This document shows, piece after piece, positions 45,975 to 57,170 of a DNA stretch of 64,000 nt (its first letter is position 1; each line of letters opens with the position of its first letter). Below the pieces are notes generated by a model that saw only the letters and a list, made by a program, of their open reading frames with translations, was not told the origin of the DNA and did no database searches. This DNA comes from Oopsacas minuta (lineage: Eukaryota > Porifera > Hexactinellida > Lyssacinosida > Leucopsacidae). Both the position numbers and the translations under genes were made by a program. Where the stretch lies: assembly GCA_024704765.1 (NCBI GenBank), contig JAKMXF010000332.1, forward strand, positions 602,018 through 666,017. The letters run 5' to 3'.

Positions 45975-48174
45975 CAAGACCAGAGGAGTCTAAGCGCTGG
46001 TGAACATATGCCCATAAAAGTATTCAAATAATAAATGAGCGGCCAAGGTATACATATTTCTGTAATTTGCCATGAATTGTAATTATAGACAATTTAATTG
46101 ACAATTTAATCCCGTAAAAATTATAATACTTGGTTAAATCTCGTGATTTAACTATTCATTTTGAAATTATAGTAAAATATTTTACAAAACAGACAATACT
46201 ATTCTTTAGAAAAAACATGTGGAAAGTTTTACAAGAAATATTTGGCCACTGGAATCAATTTCATAAAATCGTCTGTAAAGATCATTAAAAGGGTTGATAT
46301 TTACATAACTAGGCTCAGTCGCCTAACGGCATCCAACAAGGTGTCACTCTCTTAAGTTATGAGAATTTTGAGAATGAAATGTTGCCACTTTCCTGTCACA
46401 TTCCTGAGACATTCCCTCGTTTTTTTGTAAAAGTATTCATATTATATTCAAGTGCATTCAAACGACGAGAAATTTATCACTGATATATATCAACCTATAA
46501 TTCCTTTCGATTTGAACTTAATGAGTTTTATGTATTTTAAATCATCCAAATTTGTCTAACGGTGGCACATTTACATCTACAGGAGAGTAATTATAATTCG
46601 CTCTTATCGCAATTTCTTCTTTGTCAGACCCGATTTCTACTAGAGTAGAAAACAGTTGATTGATATATATTGGAAAATACAGGTGAGGCGCTTAATGATA
46701 GACACACAAAAAACCTATCATAGATGGATATTTGGAAGATAAACACTGTGTAAATAAGGAGTTATAGATGATAGCTGTACGCAGTGGCGAACACTAGGGG
46801 CGCTCAAGCACCCACAATAGATTCAAAGAAATAGTGTATTCATTACAGAAGGTGATAGATTGGACAAATTAAATAAGGGTTTAAACGATAAATAAAAGTA
46901 TGTATTGGGATCAACCGATCAAGTTATTTAATTCCTATACTAAGTTCCTGATAGTTATCCAATAAATAAAATACATTGTTCCCATAGAAATTCCATGTTA
47001 ATTAATACGGATTATCCGCTTTTTGAAATGTAACCATCGATCCAAAACAGCATCTAATGACACAGAATTCATTATATCCCGATTCATTGATAGTACCACT
47101 AGATCACTTGCTCTGGTATAATCAAGGCAGTTTCGATCCCAAGACAATTCCTATTCATTGTGCTGAAACTCCGTTCTACAGTAGCACTACTTACTGGTAA
47201 AGCTTTAGAAATGGAGATTAACAAGTTTAGATTTTTAAGAGTTCTAGGTCAAGGGCACTAGTGGCTTGAATTTAATAACAATACGGGCCCTTGTAGTTCA
47301 CTTCTCAAGAAATCGAGGTAAATCTCAAAGCAGCAGTCGTATCGTGAAACCAGGGGTAATAACCTGTTGAAATCCAAATAACACGATAAATACTACAATA
47401 TCAAACCAGGGTAATTTGGTCAGAGCGCTCCAATAATTAGCAAAGTATGTGCCACTACTGTACGGTATATATATATTCTCAACTTCATGGACAAGTTTAT
47501 CTCGTTATAGAGACCAAATGGGTCCACTGTCTGCATTAACCAGGTGTCCTCTTTAACTAGTTCTCTTGATTGGAATCTAATAGGACTCCTTTTAAGTGTC
47601 CGCTATTCGTTAGTGACTCATATCTTATAGAGTGAGCCGGGCCGCCACCGCAAGGACGGATTCAATTCAGAATTCACTCCTTCACTTCCCATTCCGAAGT
47701 AGAATTTTCGGACTGAATTCTCATTATCAGCCTTTTAATCACAGAAATCAAGGGCCTAATTCCCATTCCCATTCTTAGCCCTCTAAATACACAAATCAAG
47801 GGCTTAATTCCCATTCCCTTTCTTAATGGAATTATGGCTTGAAACACAAATCCCAATTCCATTCATAAATTGAACATTTTCCTGTACTTATACATAGGTG
47901 GTCGATAAGCGAGTTTAAGCGTTTTGTCTAAACACTAAAATATTATTATTTATACTTCATATCATTGAATTTATATTTCAATCTTTTTGATGGTGGCAGC
48001 AATGCTTTTTCCTCTAGAATGGGATAAATAATATTATATGCAACTATGGAGTGATAATAATATACAATTCTCCACACAGTTTGTGGAAGGCCTTGTATTC
48101 TACGATCCATCGATTTGTATTATAGTAATTTATGTGAAGCATATTTTTGGTATATAATATTCTTAATTTTATAG
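45975..48174. other. Intronic non-coding sequence with a 48-bp tandem repeat
   Basis: Two 48-bp units lie at 47,729-47,776 and 47,777-47,824 (agcc-t-taa-cacagaaatcaagggc; aattcccattccc). The rest is AT-rich with no gene seen. The pyrimidine tract and tatag at 48,174 form the acceptor of eIF3d exon 2. Confidence 0.5.
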
Positions 48175-48471
48175 GAAGGTCCTCTTTTTCATTACGTGCA
48201 AGCTCCACGTAACAAACGGATCCCTGGGATTCAACGTAGCTTAAAACACAAACTACAGCAACAAAAGGTTATTCAAATGCAAAAGCAACAGCGTGAGGAG
48301 AAGATGCAAGCCAGCACATCACAGAATATAAGGCAAAGAAAACTTAGAGAAAGGGAATTTCAGAAAGCCGAGAAAAAATGGTTCAAGAAAAATGGAGGTC
48401 GTTACCAACAGCAAAAGCATATTAGCATGCGGAAAATTGCTCCCAGCGTTGAAATCAAGCACACATGGCAG
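48175..48471 (+). CDS. EIF3D: eIF3d, second coding exon (codons 85-183)
   Basis: Acceptor tatag|GAA at 48,174 and donor CAG|GTATTA at 48,471; 99 codons, both phase 0. It begins EGPLFHYVQAPRNKRIP, then a basic, coiled region rich in Gln, Lys and Arg (QQQKVIQMQKQQREEKM; RQRKLREREFQKAEKKWFKK) and ends APSVEIKHTWQ. This order matches animal eIF3d after its N-terminal GWGP/ADW segment: FQLVDTA, QRNRMRF-type basic stretch, KERERIRLQKKFQKQF and SSVEVRSDWEV. The cap-binding domain follows in the family but no exon for it was found in the remaining 15.5 kb. Confidence 0.82.
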
Positions 48472-48576
48472 GTATTAAAGTTGCATAATTTCTGATGTCT
48501 CACATATTTAATTCTTTATTTCGCTTGCCGTGACAATCGTTATATAGGGCCTTACTACTATCCGAAACCATGGTTT

Positions 48577-48903
48577 CTTGAAGTCCATTATACTTGATTG
48601 GCAAAAATATTATACCCCAAAATACAAAATTGGTGCATTACAATTGGTGGTAATTCTAGAGTCGACGAAGCGATATTGATTATTGGCAAGAGCTTGAAAA
48701 ATGACTCATTTTAAAATATATTCCCGTTTATGCCAATCAGATTACGTCATTTCGACCCACTCGTCTGAGTCGGTTGAAATGACGTCATCTGATTCGCTCG
48801 TAATAATAATTAACTAACAATAGTACATTTATTCGTGCCAAAATGTACCAATTTTGTATTATCGTTAATAATATTATTGCCTATCAAAATAGTGGACTTC
48901 AAG
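48577..48903. mobile_element. Foldback MITE, 327 bp
   Basis: Ends are cttgaagtcca-tat and its inverted copy over ~37 bp (cttgaagtccattatacttg against caaaatagtggacttcaag). The centre is a near-perfect stem: cagattacgtcatttcgacc pairs with ggttgaaatgacgtcatctg (gap ~14 bp). The whole element can fold on itself. It sits in intron 2 of eIF3d. Non-coding. Confidence 0.85.
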
Positions 48904-48945
48904 TAATACAGGGACTACGAAATTATGGTCAGTGGTATGGCATGG

Positions 48946-49470
48946 CGTAGCCACTGTTCAGGTTGGTCAGGTTTCAACCTGGCCACTTTTTGTTACTGAT
49001 TTTCCCCAATATGGCACCACTCTGGCAGGTTAGTTAAGTTTACCTGATCACTCAGTCAGGTTTGTCAGTTTTCATCTAATTGTTAATTAACGGTATTTAA
49101 CCACTCCCGAGTATAGTAATGTAGTAAGCTCTTAGTTAGCAAGCCTTTTCTTGTATTTCTTTGCGACATACGTATTATTTTATTCCTACCTACTACTAAC
49201 CTGATCTCAACACGTTACTATCTGCTGAGATAGATTTAGATCCTTCTATCAATCTTGGTGTACTTTTAACCCACCTCTGGAATACTATTTAATAATATCA
49301 TTGACTTAGAAATTTTTCTTCGCTAGAGTCACACATGTAAATATATATCAGGCCGTAGCCATCGGTCCCGTTGGTCAGGTTTCAACCTTAACGATCTTGC
49401 TAACAAATCTTCCAATATTTCATCAGCTGGTCCAGTTGTACAAGTTAACCTAACTACCTTGTCTTGTTTA
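48946..49470 (+). repeat. Direct repeat pair (~110 bp, 400 bp apart)
   Basis: cgtagccactg...gttggtcaggtttcaacctgg at 48,953 onward recurs at 49,356 onward as cgtagccatcgg...gttggtcaggtttcaacctta, with similar following sequence (ttccccaatat/tcttccaatatt). Otherwise non-coding. Confidence 0.55.
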
Positions 49471-50819
49471 TGCTGTATTCAACCAGACCACTTGTATTTT
49501 CATAGATATTTCCCTGTATGGCTTTTTATAACGGTGGTCACGCACTTGCCAATTTTGGTCAATATAAGCTGTTTCATATCTTTTGAGTTTTATGCTTCAG
49601 AATGTTCCCTCAAATGTTCTTCGGCTTTTTAAATACACTAACAATCATTTAGTAGGGAAACATTTTGGAAAAATCCAAAAACCTAAAAGTCAGGCTATTT
49701 ATGTAATTTCGTTGGGAATTGTCAGTACTTTGATACACTATATATATTGTAATAGCTTAACATACGGACTTCGAAACCCAAAATTGGCAATTCCGTAATC
49801 CAAATTTGTTACAAAAATGATCACATAGCATTTCATATTTACCTGCTAAAATGTATACAATCTGTACAATTTTAAGTGAACCCAATATATACGTCAATTT
49901 TCGGGCCGACGTACATTTTCCTTCGTTTAAGTGGTCACTTAACCATTATTTAGAGAATTCCTTCCCCTAGGACTCAAGAAAATTTTAACAAGTATTTACT
50001 GCATCGAACAGCTTAGTATCTCAATTTGTTGGTATTATTGCAGCTCCCATAGGGAGATTCCCTATGACATGGATGATATGTGACTTTCGTACGTACGTAC
50101 GTCCGCGCGTTCGTGCGTAATCTCGTAGTCCGATTCATATGAAAATTCATACACACATAAATTTTGGTTGGAGATTTTACCGATGTGGATGAATCTTTGC
50201 TAAAGTGGATATTTCACACATTTTGCTAATATTTCTGTACTTAGGGTAGGAAATTTGTTTCAACTGCTAGTCGAATATGTTGATTTCAAATTTCACATTT
50301 TCTAATCATATCTAGATGATTAATCATTTTCACCCTTTTTGAACATTATTCAAATTCACCCTTGAGATTTCTTCTTGACTTCTATTCAGTGGTAATATAC
50401 TAGGTATATTTCAAATTTCGCATTTATATATCTATATCTACACAATTCTTCTTATGGTAAATCACTTTTATACCTTTTGGGATATTATTTATGGTTTTGC
50501 TAGAGTTGATATTTCGTTTACAAGGCTAGTTAGGAGTAATTCTCAGGGGCCCCTTGGGTATGGGAAAAATTTTCTTGATATTGGAATTCCCAAGTAGAAA
50601 AACCTATGGGAAATGTTATAAATTCTCTGAACTAACCATATATATTACCGATTTTTGTCTGATTTAGATAATCCTCAAATACATTTCAAAATCCATAAAT
50701 CAGGTTTTGGGAATCATTCTCAAATCTATCAAAATTTTCAAATCGGTATGGATTTCATATCGATGTGAAAATCGATGGATTATGGATTCGATTGGATAAG
50801 GATTCTGATTCATCCGGAC
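49471..50819. other. Non-coding stretch in eIF3d intron 2
   Basis: No gene recognised. A short cgtacgtacgtacgt run lies at 50,090-50,106. Confidence 0.4.
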
Positions 50820-51061
50820 CCTCTGGTTTGCGTAATACCCCTAACTTTACTTGTAGAATACATCTACTGGTGCTACTAGAAAACCTACTCCCTTTGTCTG
50901 GCCCAAGATTCGAAACACATTCTTAAATACCTGCAGTAAGGTAAATTCATGTCCCATGAACATTGAAAGTTCAAGATTCGGGCTTAATCGATCTCCTTCT
51001 TCAATAATTCATGAAAATCCAGGATGGCCAAACGTTAAATCACCTCAGAAAATTTTTCATT
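50820..51061 (+). pseudogene. Family A' relic, copy A'4, segment 1
   Basis: Translates as WPKIRNTFLNTCSKVNSC, ESSRFG, IIHENPGWP and SPQKIF, parallel to WPIIRNTRLNTCSSVNTC, ESSRFG, ILHEKPGRP and SPKKVL of A'3. Preceded by a match to its LYL block with stops. It ends exactly where family B element 51,062-53,819 begins. Confidence 0.78.
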
Positions 51062-51245
51062 TTATATATATTATGGTGTTGTGAAAAATACTATTTCGTT
51101 CAATTTCTTTTTGTTGGGGTAATTTGGGATGTGGTTGGATGTCATTTACCCAAATATATATAAGTAACCTAACATTTGCTTCATTTTCCCCATGGAACAA
51201 ATTCATTTAGGTTGGCACAATGGAAAATGGGCCTTATTTATCCGG
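51062..51245 (+). repeat. Left TIR of family B element
   Basis: Inverse of 53,634-53,819. Confidence 0.88.
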
Positions 51246-51786
51246 CTCATGACATACTTTACTTTATCCTCGATTTCTAATATCTTCCCATTGAATCTGC
51301 TTTCTGTATTCCACTATAAATAACAATTTAATGTTCTTGATTGCATTATATTAGGATTTCTATGTTGTTATTATGTGAATGTACATTAACTAATTGATAA
51401 GATAATCCATTGTAGCGTTGAAAATAGGTAAATTTTCTCGAGAAATGGCTCTATTTAGTATGTATCTATGTCGTCCTTGATGACCGCATCGCTTTATGGA
51501 TGCTTCAGTAACCTCTTTAACCCATCTTTCTGCATTCTGGGAATGACAAGGATAGGATGGAATTATCAATGGTTCATCAATGGCTGATGCAGCTCCACAT
51601 CTGTGAAATTCACCGTTAACGGTGGTTCTGTAATTGATAATCCATCTAATTCTATAAGATTTGAATTTGTTGAAGCATCAAAATTTATTTTTTGAACTTT
51701 AAATTTCCTCGTCTCGGTTGGAAGGTCCAAATTCCGTGAATTCACAACTTACCGACACTTCAGGATAGTTTCTGTGGCTCTCTTTC

Positions 51787-53279
51787 TTAGATCTGGGGAA
51801 TTATCTGAAAGTATAGATATAAGGATATTTCTGGATGACTCCAATACCCATTTGTTTCAAGTACTCTCTGAGCAACAATTCTGTCAGCCTCTGGTAATTC
51901 CTTAGATAGTTGAACAAGACAGCAGAAATTTTTTGCACCATCAGTTTGAGTGCAAAACCCTTTGAAGCGAAACCATCCTGGAACATACTGATTAAGAATA
52001 CAATTCACGATACGCTTTAGTTCAGAAGTTGGAGTTAATTTGGAAATATATAGCCTAAGGATTCTGTTTAGACGTGTATTCCATCTTGAATTATTGATAA
52101 ATACCAGGTTCTTTGGTTAGTTAGATCCCTGTACAATGATCTGTGCCATTTGAACAGCAAGTGCCATCTCATATAAATACTTCAGATCTGTATTAAGTTT
52201 CTTTACACGCTCAGCTGGTATATATTTTACTTTTCCGGAAACTGGCTCAAAATGAACAAGAGGAAATTTTTAAGATATTTTTTGATTTCCTTACTAATAG
52301 GCCCAGTGTATAAACTTGGTCCACTATTACTCAATTAATTTCTTTGAATATGTGCCTTAGTGGTAACTCGCTTGTATGAAGGTCACACACAGCTTGTTGA
52401 GATGGTTTTCCCAACTTAATCTCAATGAGTCTATTGATAATCCCATGAGGTCCAGTATTTACTGGAGTTCCATCGCACCCTAGTACGATTAAATTGGCAT
52501 CAGTTTCTAGGATGACAAAAAATATATCACTGGCTTTATCTATTGCTTTTCCTGATTTTGGTGATACGTTATCAATATAAATGCTTCCTGGTTCTGCCAT
52601 AATTACTTCATGGTTTTCCTTTTTAGTAATGTACTTGAATTTGCATTACATTCAACTTTTGTTAGGGCTTTATCTTCTCTGCCATCATAATAAAGTGCTA
52701 TTATAGGTTTATTTGTATTCCTGAGGATATTATCCTTCTCTGCCCTTTCCCCATCTCTCTCTTTCCCTGAGAAGTTTGCTGTGGTCGCTAATGTCATTCA
52801 GATTTACTTTTTTAAGTATATCATAATCCTGCAACACAACATTTGCAATGGAGGCCCCTGCACGGTTGCTTATGCCATATCTATCGCCCATTCGAGAGAG
52901 GTTGGGATTATACGACGATTTTGGTCAGAGAGAGACTGTGGGATGCTTTTTGATTCATACGTTTCGTCACTTTGATCAGATTGGTTAGGATCTTCTTCTA
53001 CAATCTGAAGGAAACTTTTGAGGTCTAGATAGAGTGAACTGTTATCTCCAATGTCCTTGTCCAGTACAGCTTTAATTTCCATTTCTTCTTTCCTTTTTAT
53101 CCTCTTTTTATAGATTTCTGATCTCTTTTGGTCATTTCCGGAAATAACATATTTCTGATTGTTCTCTTTACTTTAATATAATCAATTCCAAGGTCTGGGA
53201 TTCGATTCTCTATTGGGAAGCTCCTACAAGGTTTGTTATCAAGAAACTCGCGCTTACAACATAAAATATCGAAAGCCAC
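51787..53279 (-). pseudogene. Transposase-like gene of unnamed family B
   Basis: Minus strand, in pieces: LCCKREFLDNKPCRSF (53,279 side), a segment with acidic residues (NQSDQSDETYESKS), then LEWAIDMAISNRAGASIANVVLQDY, MAEPGSIYIDNVSPKSGKAI, VLGCDGTPVNTG with a candidate catalytic Asp, QAVCDLHTSELPLRHIF with C-x2-H, GPISKEI, RLNRILRLYIS, NCILNQYVPGWF and AKNFCCLVQLSKEL. I know this as a recurrent uncharacterised protein of invertebrate genomes, without a name. C-x2-H after an Asp block is also seen in hAT transposases. Several frame changes and stops. Between TIRs, hence probably the transposase. Confidence 0.68.
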
Positions 53280-53633
53280 TAAAAATTTGCTTTCATATTG
53301 TCATTCTTTTCACAATTATAGTTGTCTTTTTCTCTTATTGCCATTTGAGAAGTTTAAGACGTCTTTTCACAGTTTTTCTATATTATCAATGTCTGCTTTT
53401 TGCTTATGATATTCGACCTTTCTAGAACGTATTAGCCTTCCTCATCCAGGATAAATTTTTCGTTATGATCTAACTTCTTTTGCCAGATTGACTGCCTAGT
53501 TAAACTGCCATAAGGATACAATCTAAGAATTATGCGATAGTAGAATAATGTAAGAGGACATTAAATGGCAATTAGTAGTAGTTAAAATAAATAGAAATTT
53601 ATTAGGAATCGAATATAAAGTTAAAGTATGTCA

Positions 53634-53819
53634 TCTATCGGACAAATAGGGCCCCTTTTCCATTGTTCCAACCTAAATGAATTTGTTGCATGGTCTCAAT
53701 GATCAAATGTTTGGTTGTTTGTATATATTTGGGTAAATGACATCCAACCACACCCTAAATTACCCTAAACGAAAGAAATTGAGCGAAATAGTATTTTCAT
53801 AACACTCTAATATATATAT
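53634..53819 (-). repeat. Right TIR of family B element
   Basis: Inverse of 51,062-51,245. Confidence 0.88.
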
Positions 53820-55321
53820 GACCCTTGTTAACCCTGGAGGCAGTCAAATTTGAAAGAATGATTATTGCTAACAACACATACACTAATCGGGACACCATGA
53901 AACTCTTGGTCCTTTATTTGATGATGATCTACTTCAGAGTGGCGATCAATATAACCAAAACTGATCTCATCAAATTCCCAAATCTACAGATAGTTATCCT
54001 TTGAAGAGATAACTGGTTATATGTCCATTAACCTTGGACGGCGCATGTGAGATACAGTCTCCCAAGATTCAAAATCATGTTTCCAATGTTTGAAACAATA
54101 TCTAATTTGGTACGGATTTCTTAAATGACTTATCCATCTCTTTCAATCATAAAACAACTGTGTAAAAAAATATTTTTTCAAATGATGAGTTAGCAAGGAA
54201 GATATTTGTAAATATCCATGAAAATGACATTTTTATTTCTGCATTTTCTATTTACATAGATGTTTGAAATATTAATCACTATTGTTCATAATTAATATTT
54301 TGGCCCATGGATATATTCATAGGAATATTAATATGGGCTCACGAATAATCAACTCACATACATTCACTAGGTTTACAGAATTTTATCAATTGTATCTTGA
54401 TGTGAAATCCGTCCGATGGGGATTATTCTAAGTTCCCCAAAGTCATGTACATCTTCTGGAACACAGGGAAACATGAGTGTGTGTATTTGAAATAAATATT
54501 TTCTGAAATAGACTTTCTATGTTTGCATAGGAAATGTATATTTTTTCGAGAAGATATTTGTTTTGATAAATTCAAGTTTATAGAAAGTTTGCATGCAGTT
54601 AAGTACTTGAAGTGTTGCAAATTTTGAATTGATTGTTTATAAATCTTCAAGAGTCTTAGCATTTTAAAAATATAGGCTGAAAGTGGAATTCCGTCTACGT
54701 TTAATGGATATTTCTCATAAACCAAACTTGAAGTCTTCAGCGTCAATGCCACATATACAGCTAAAGGCGGTCACTGAGATACGGATTTTGGAGTCGCTTG
54801 TCTATCAATGGATCGCTATAAAAGGGAGCATCCTTCGGTATGTAACAACGACATTGTTGAATGTGTCCAAGTTGAGTTGGATTAAACTTATCCGTTACGA
54901 GTGCTCCTGAGTGTGATTATAACTTCTTAATTATGCTTCATGATGAATAGATATAACTATGGATTAAAAATCCAATGTATCCTTTGGAGTTGATATCAAA
55001 TTTTCCAGTTATGTATGGATTAATGCTTGGACATCACGAACACAATAAATGGGCCAAGTAGTGGTGGATGGAACCACGATCACCCTTGCACCACCTTGAA
55101 ACATTTACGAAACTTTGTGATAATATCACTGAAATTCAAAATCATGCAATGCATCGCGAATTCATTTCTGCTCTTTGTGCCGGCCGCTAGCCTTATGTCC
55201 GAGTCCTTGAATATGCCTAATCGGACGTGATTTGAAACCAAAACATTATTTTGAGTCTTCGAAGTTGGGAATAGATACTTCAGGATATATTTTCGATGGA
55301 TTATGATGAATATTTGATATA
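53820..55321 (+). pseudogene. Family A' relic, copy A'4, segment 2
   Basis: After the B insertion the reading resumes in scraps parallel to A'3: QLKAVTE, then NDIVECVQVELD (parallel to CDDIFECVQLDLE) near 54,855-54,890, and MYGLMLGHH followed by RSPLHHLETFTKLCD and QNHAM near 55,013-55,150 (parallel to LGIMLGRYP, RSSAHHAEMYQKLCE, KNHAI). Stops and frame changes throughout. Ends at the mariner insertion at 55,322. Confidence 0.72.
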
Positions 55322-56611
55322 CAAGGGTTGTTCAATAAGTAATGAGACTAATTTATCGAATTCATATTCTAGTTAATACAGCTTTAAGTCTAATTTCAGA
55401 TTACAAGCCTAACTTGATTGTCTAACCTAAATACAATATACTCTTTACTCTACTAGCATATTCTTCAGTATAAATTTTCATGTGTATAGGCTACTTTTTT
55501 CAACTAATTGATATTAGCAAAGAGGAAAAAGACAAATAATCTAGTACCAGTGGAAAAAGGGGAAGACTGGCTTCGTGAAATGCAGGATATTTTCGGTGAT
55601 GAATGTCCTATGAAAGCCACCATATATAGATGGATCAGACGTTTTGATAATGGCGATGAGGACCTCAACGATAACCTCGTCCAGGTTGTTCGACTTCCTC
55701 AAAAACCCGCAGTAATATCGAGAGGATCCAAACAATTTTGTACGAGGACAGACGAATAACCCTGCGGGAGTTAGAAGAGCGGGTAGGTATATATAAAGCC
55801 ACATTACATTTGACTATCACTGAAGATCTGGAAATGTCGAAGGTAACTACGCGTTGGGTCCCAAAACTTCTTTCAAAATAACGCAAACACGAAAGGGTCA
55901 GAGTTAGCAAAGAATTACTTTTAAGATACAAGGCAGAGGAAGACTTTTTGGATCGTATAGTAATGGGGGATGAAACTTGGTTTCATTATTATGAACCAGA
56001 GAGCAAAACTCAATCGAAGCAGTGGAAGAGACGTGATGAACCTGTACCCATCAAGGCAAAGGCCGGAAAATCAGCAGGGAAGAGAATGGCAACAGTATTT
56101 TGGGATAGGGAAGGAATTATATACCTTGACTGGTTACCTGAGAAGACCACCATAAACAGTGATTATTACGTTGACGAATTGAAAGAATTGCGTCAAGCGA
56201 TTAAACGTGAGAGGCGGGGCAGGTGAACACGTGACGTATTGCAGTATCATGACAACACAAGTCCCATGTAAGCTCCAAGACAATGGCTACAATTGACGAC
56301 TTGGGATTCGAATGCCTCCCTCATCCGCCATATAGTCCAGACCTGGCTCCCAGCGACTACTGGCTATATGGAAAGATGAGGAGACCCCTTCCAGAGAAGA
56401 GATTTCAAATGGCTTGAGTATGAAATACAACAGTGGGAAAATGAATCCCTAAAGAATTCTATACCACTGGCCTGAAAAGTTACCAGAACGATGGAAACGA
56501 TGTACAAAGTTAAAGGGGGAATTCATCGAAACATTTGATAATCAATTATGATAGGTATAGGTTTACTATATAAATTATGAAAAAGTCTCGTTATTAATTG
56601 AACAATGCTTG
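55322..56611 (+). mobile_element. mariner element, 1,290 bp, with TIRs
   Basis: Ends caagggttgttcaataagtaatgagact and the complement of caagcattgttcaattaataacgagact (about 22 of 28 match). TA flanks (55,320-55,321; 56,612-56,613). Length typical of mariner. Inserted in the family A' copy, whose reading resumes right after. Confidence 0.92.
55508..56545 (+). pseudogene. mariner transposase, several lesions
   Basis: GDECPMKATIYRWIRRFDNGDEDLND (first helix-turn-helix; 55,595-55,670), then frame changes; second helix-turn-helix near 55,740-55,850 (ITLRELEER-type, KVTTRWVPKLL). RIVMGDETWFHYYEPESKTQ with the first catalytic Asp (55,951-56,010), GKSAGKRMATVFWDREGIIYLDWLPE, then a frameshifted second block (LQYHDNTSP-type) at about 56,245 and third block PPYSPDLAPSDYWLYGKM near 56,315-56,370, C-terminus LPERWKRCTKLKGEFIETF. 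All catalytic blocks are present. Same subfamily as the copy at 30.8 kb. Confidence 0.9.
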
Positions 56612-56613
56612 TA

Positions 56614-57170
56614 CTTAACCAAACAATGTATCCATTCCATGGATTATTTCTTAAGTCCCTGTAATACCAAAAGTTCCTGGTGTATCCCGGATGCGTCGGT
56701 CGTTTACGACGACTATACATTAAACCCTTGATTGATGGCTTGTAGATTACACGCAAATGTTCAGCTTGCCTAAATTCCACTTGCTAATTGAAATCGGACA
56801 GAAGTGGGGATGACATCCTCGGCACAGCGGCTGATGGAGAAATAGAATTCCATGTATTTTAGAAATTTACAGAATGTTTCCCAATAATGGTTCATCTTAT
56901 ATCTTGATTAGTAAAAGGATTGTAGACATATCAAAATGTCAGTCTCACAATTTGAACAAGCATTAATCCAATCTGTCCTCCCCTTTTCTACAAAAGTCCA
57001 TATTGTTAGTCGCCACTTGACCCCTTTCCACTGAACTATCTTCCTGTTCTGTTGGAAAGGGCTTTGTGGTAGTTTCGGAACAAGGAACAGAATCTGCCCA
57101 TTCTATATTCGGTGAACTTGGCAGGCATTATACATGTGTAGTGAGGAAATGAAACTACCCAAGGTCTCTA
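56614..57170 (+). pseudogene. Family A' relic, copy A'4, segment 3
   Basis: After the mariner: MFSLPKFHLLIEIGQKW (56,758-56,808; parallel to MFNIPELHLLLGVGQKL), KVHIVSRHLTPF with H-x4-H (56,995-57,030; parallel to KVHIVCRHVIPF) and, after a frame change, VVSEQGTESAHSIFGELGRHYTC with the catalytic-type Glu (57,073-57,145; parallel to AVSEQAAESAHSRF). Stops and shifts. No terminal repeat like that of A'3 found. Confidence 0.78.

Larger units (their letters stand above)
16798..48174 (+). other. Intron 1 of eIF3d (~31.4 kb), packed with transposon relics
   Basis: Donor AA|GTAAAT at 16,798 and acceptor attcttaattttatag ending at 48,174. Both junctions are phase 0 and the joined protein follows the order of eIF3d, so no exon seems missing between them. 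All features listed from 19.4 to 47.9 kb are therefore intronic, on both strands. Confidence 0.75.
51062..53819 (-). mobile_element. DNA transposon of unnamed family B with ~185-bp TIRs
   Basis: 51,062-51,245 is the inverted copy of 53,634-53,819 with few changes. Shared blocks: gaaaatactatttcg, gtggttggatgtcatttacc, caaattcatttaggttgg and caatggaaaa. About 2.76 kb with one minus-strand gene. It interrupts the family A' copy. A TA-rich end (tatatatatta) blurs the exact target duplication. Confidence 0.88.

Noticed and set aside
50090..50120. cgtacgtacgtacgt run
   Set aside because: Short simple repeat; no sign of function.
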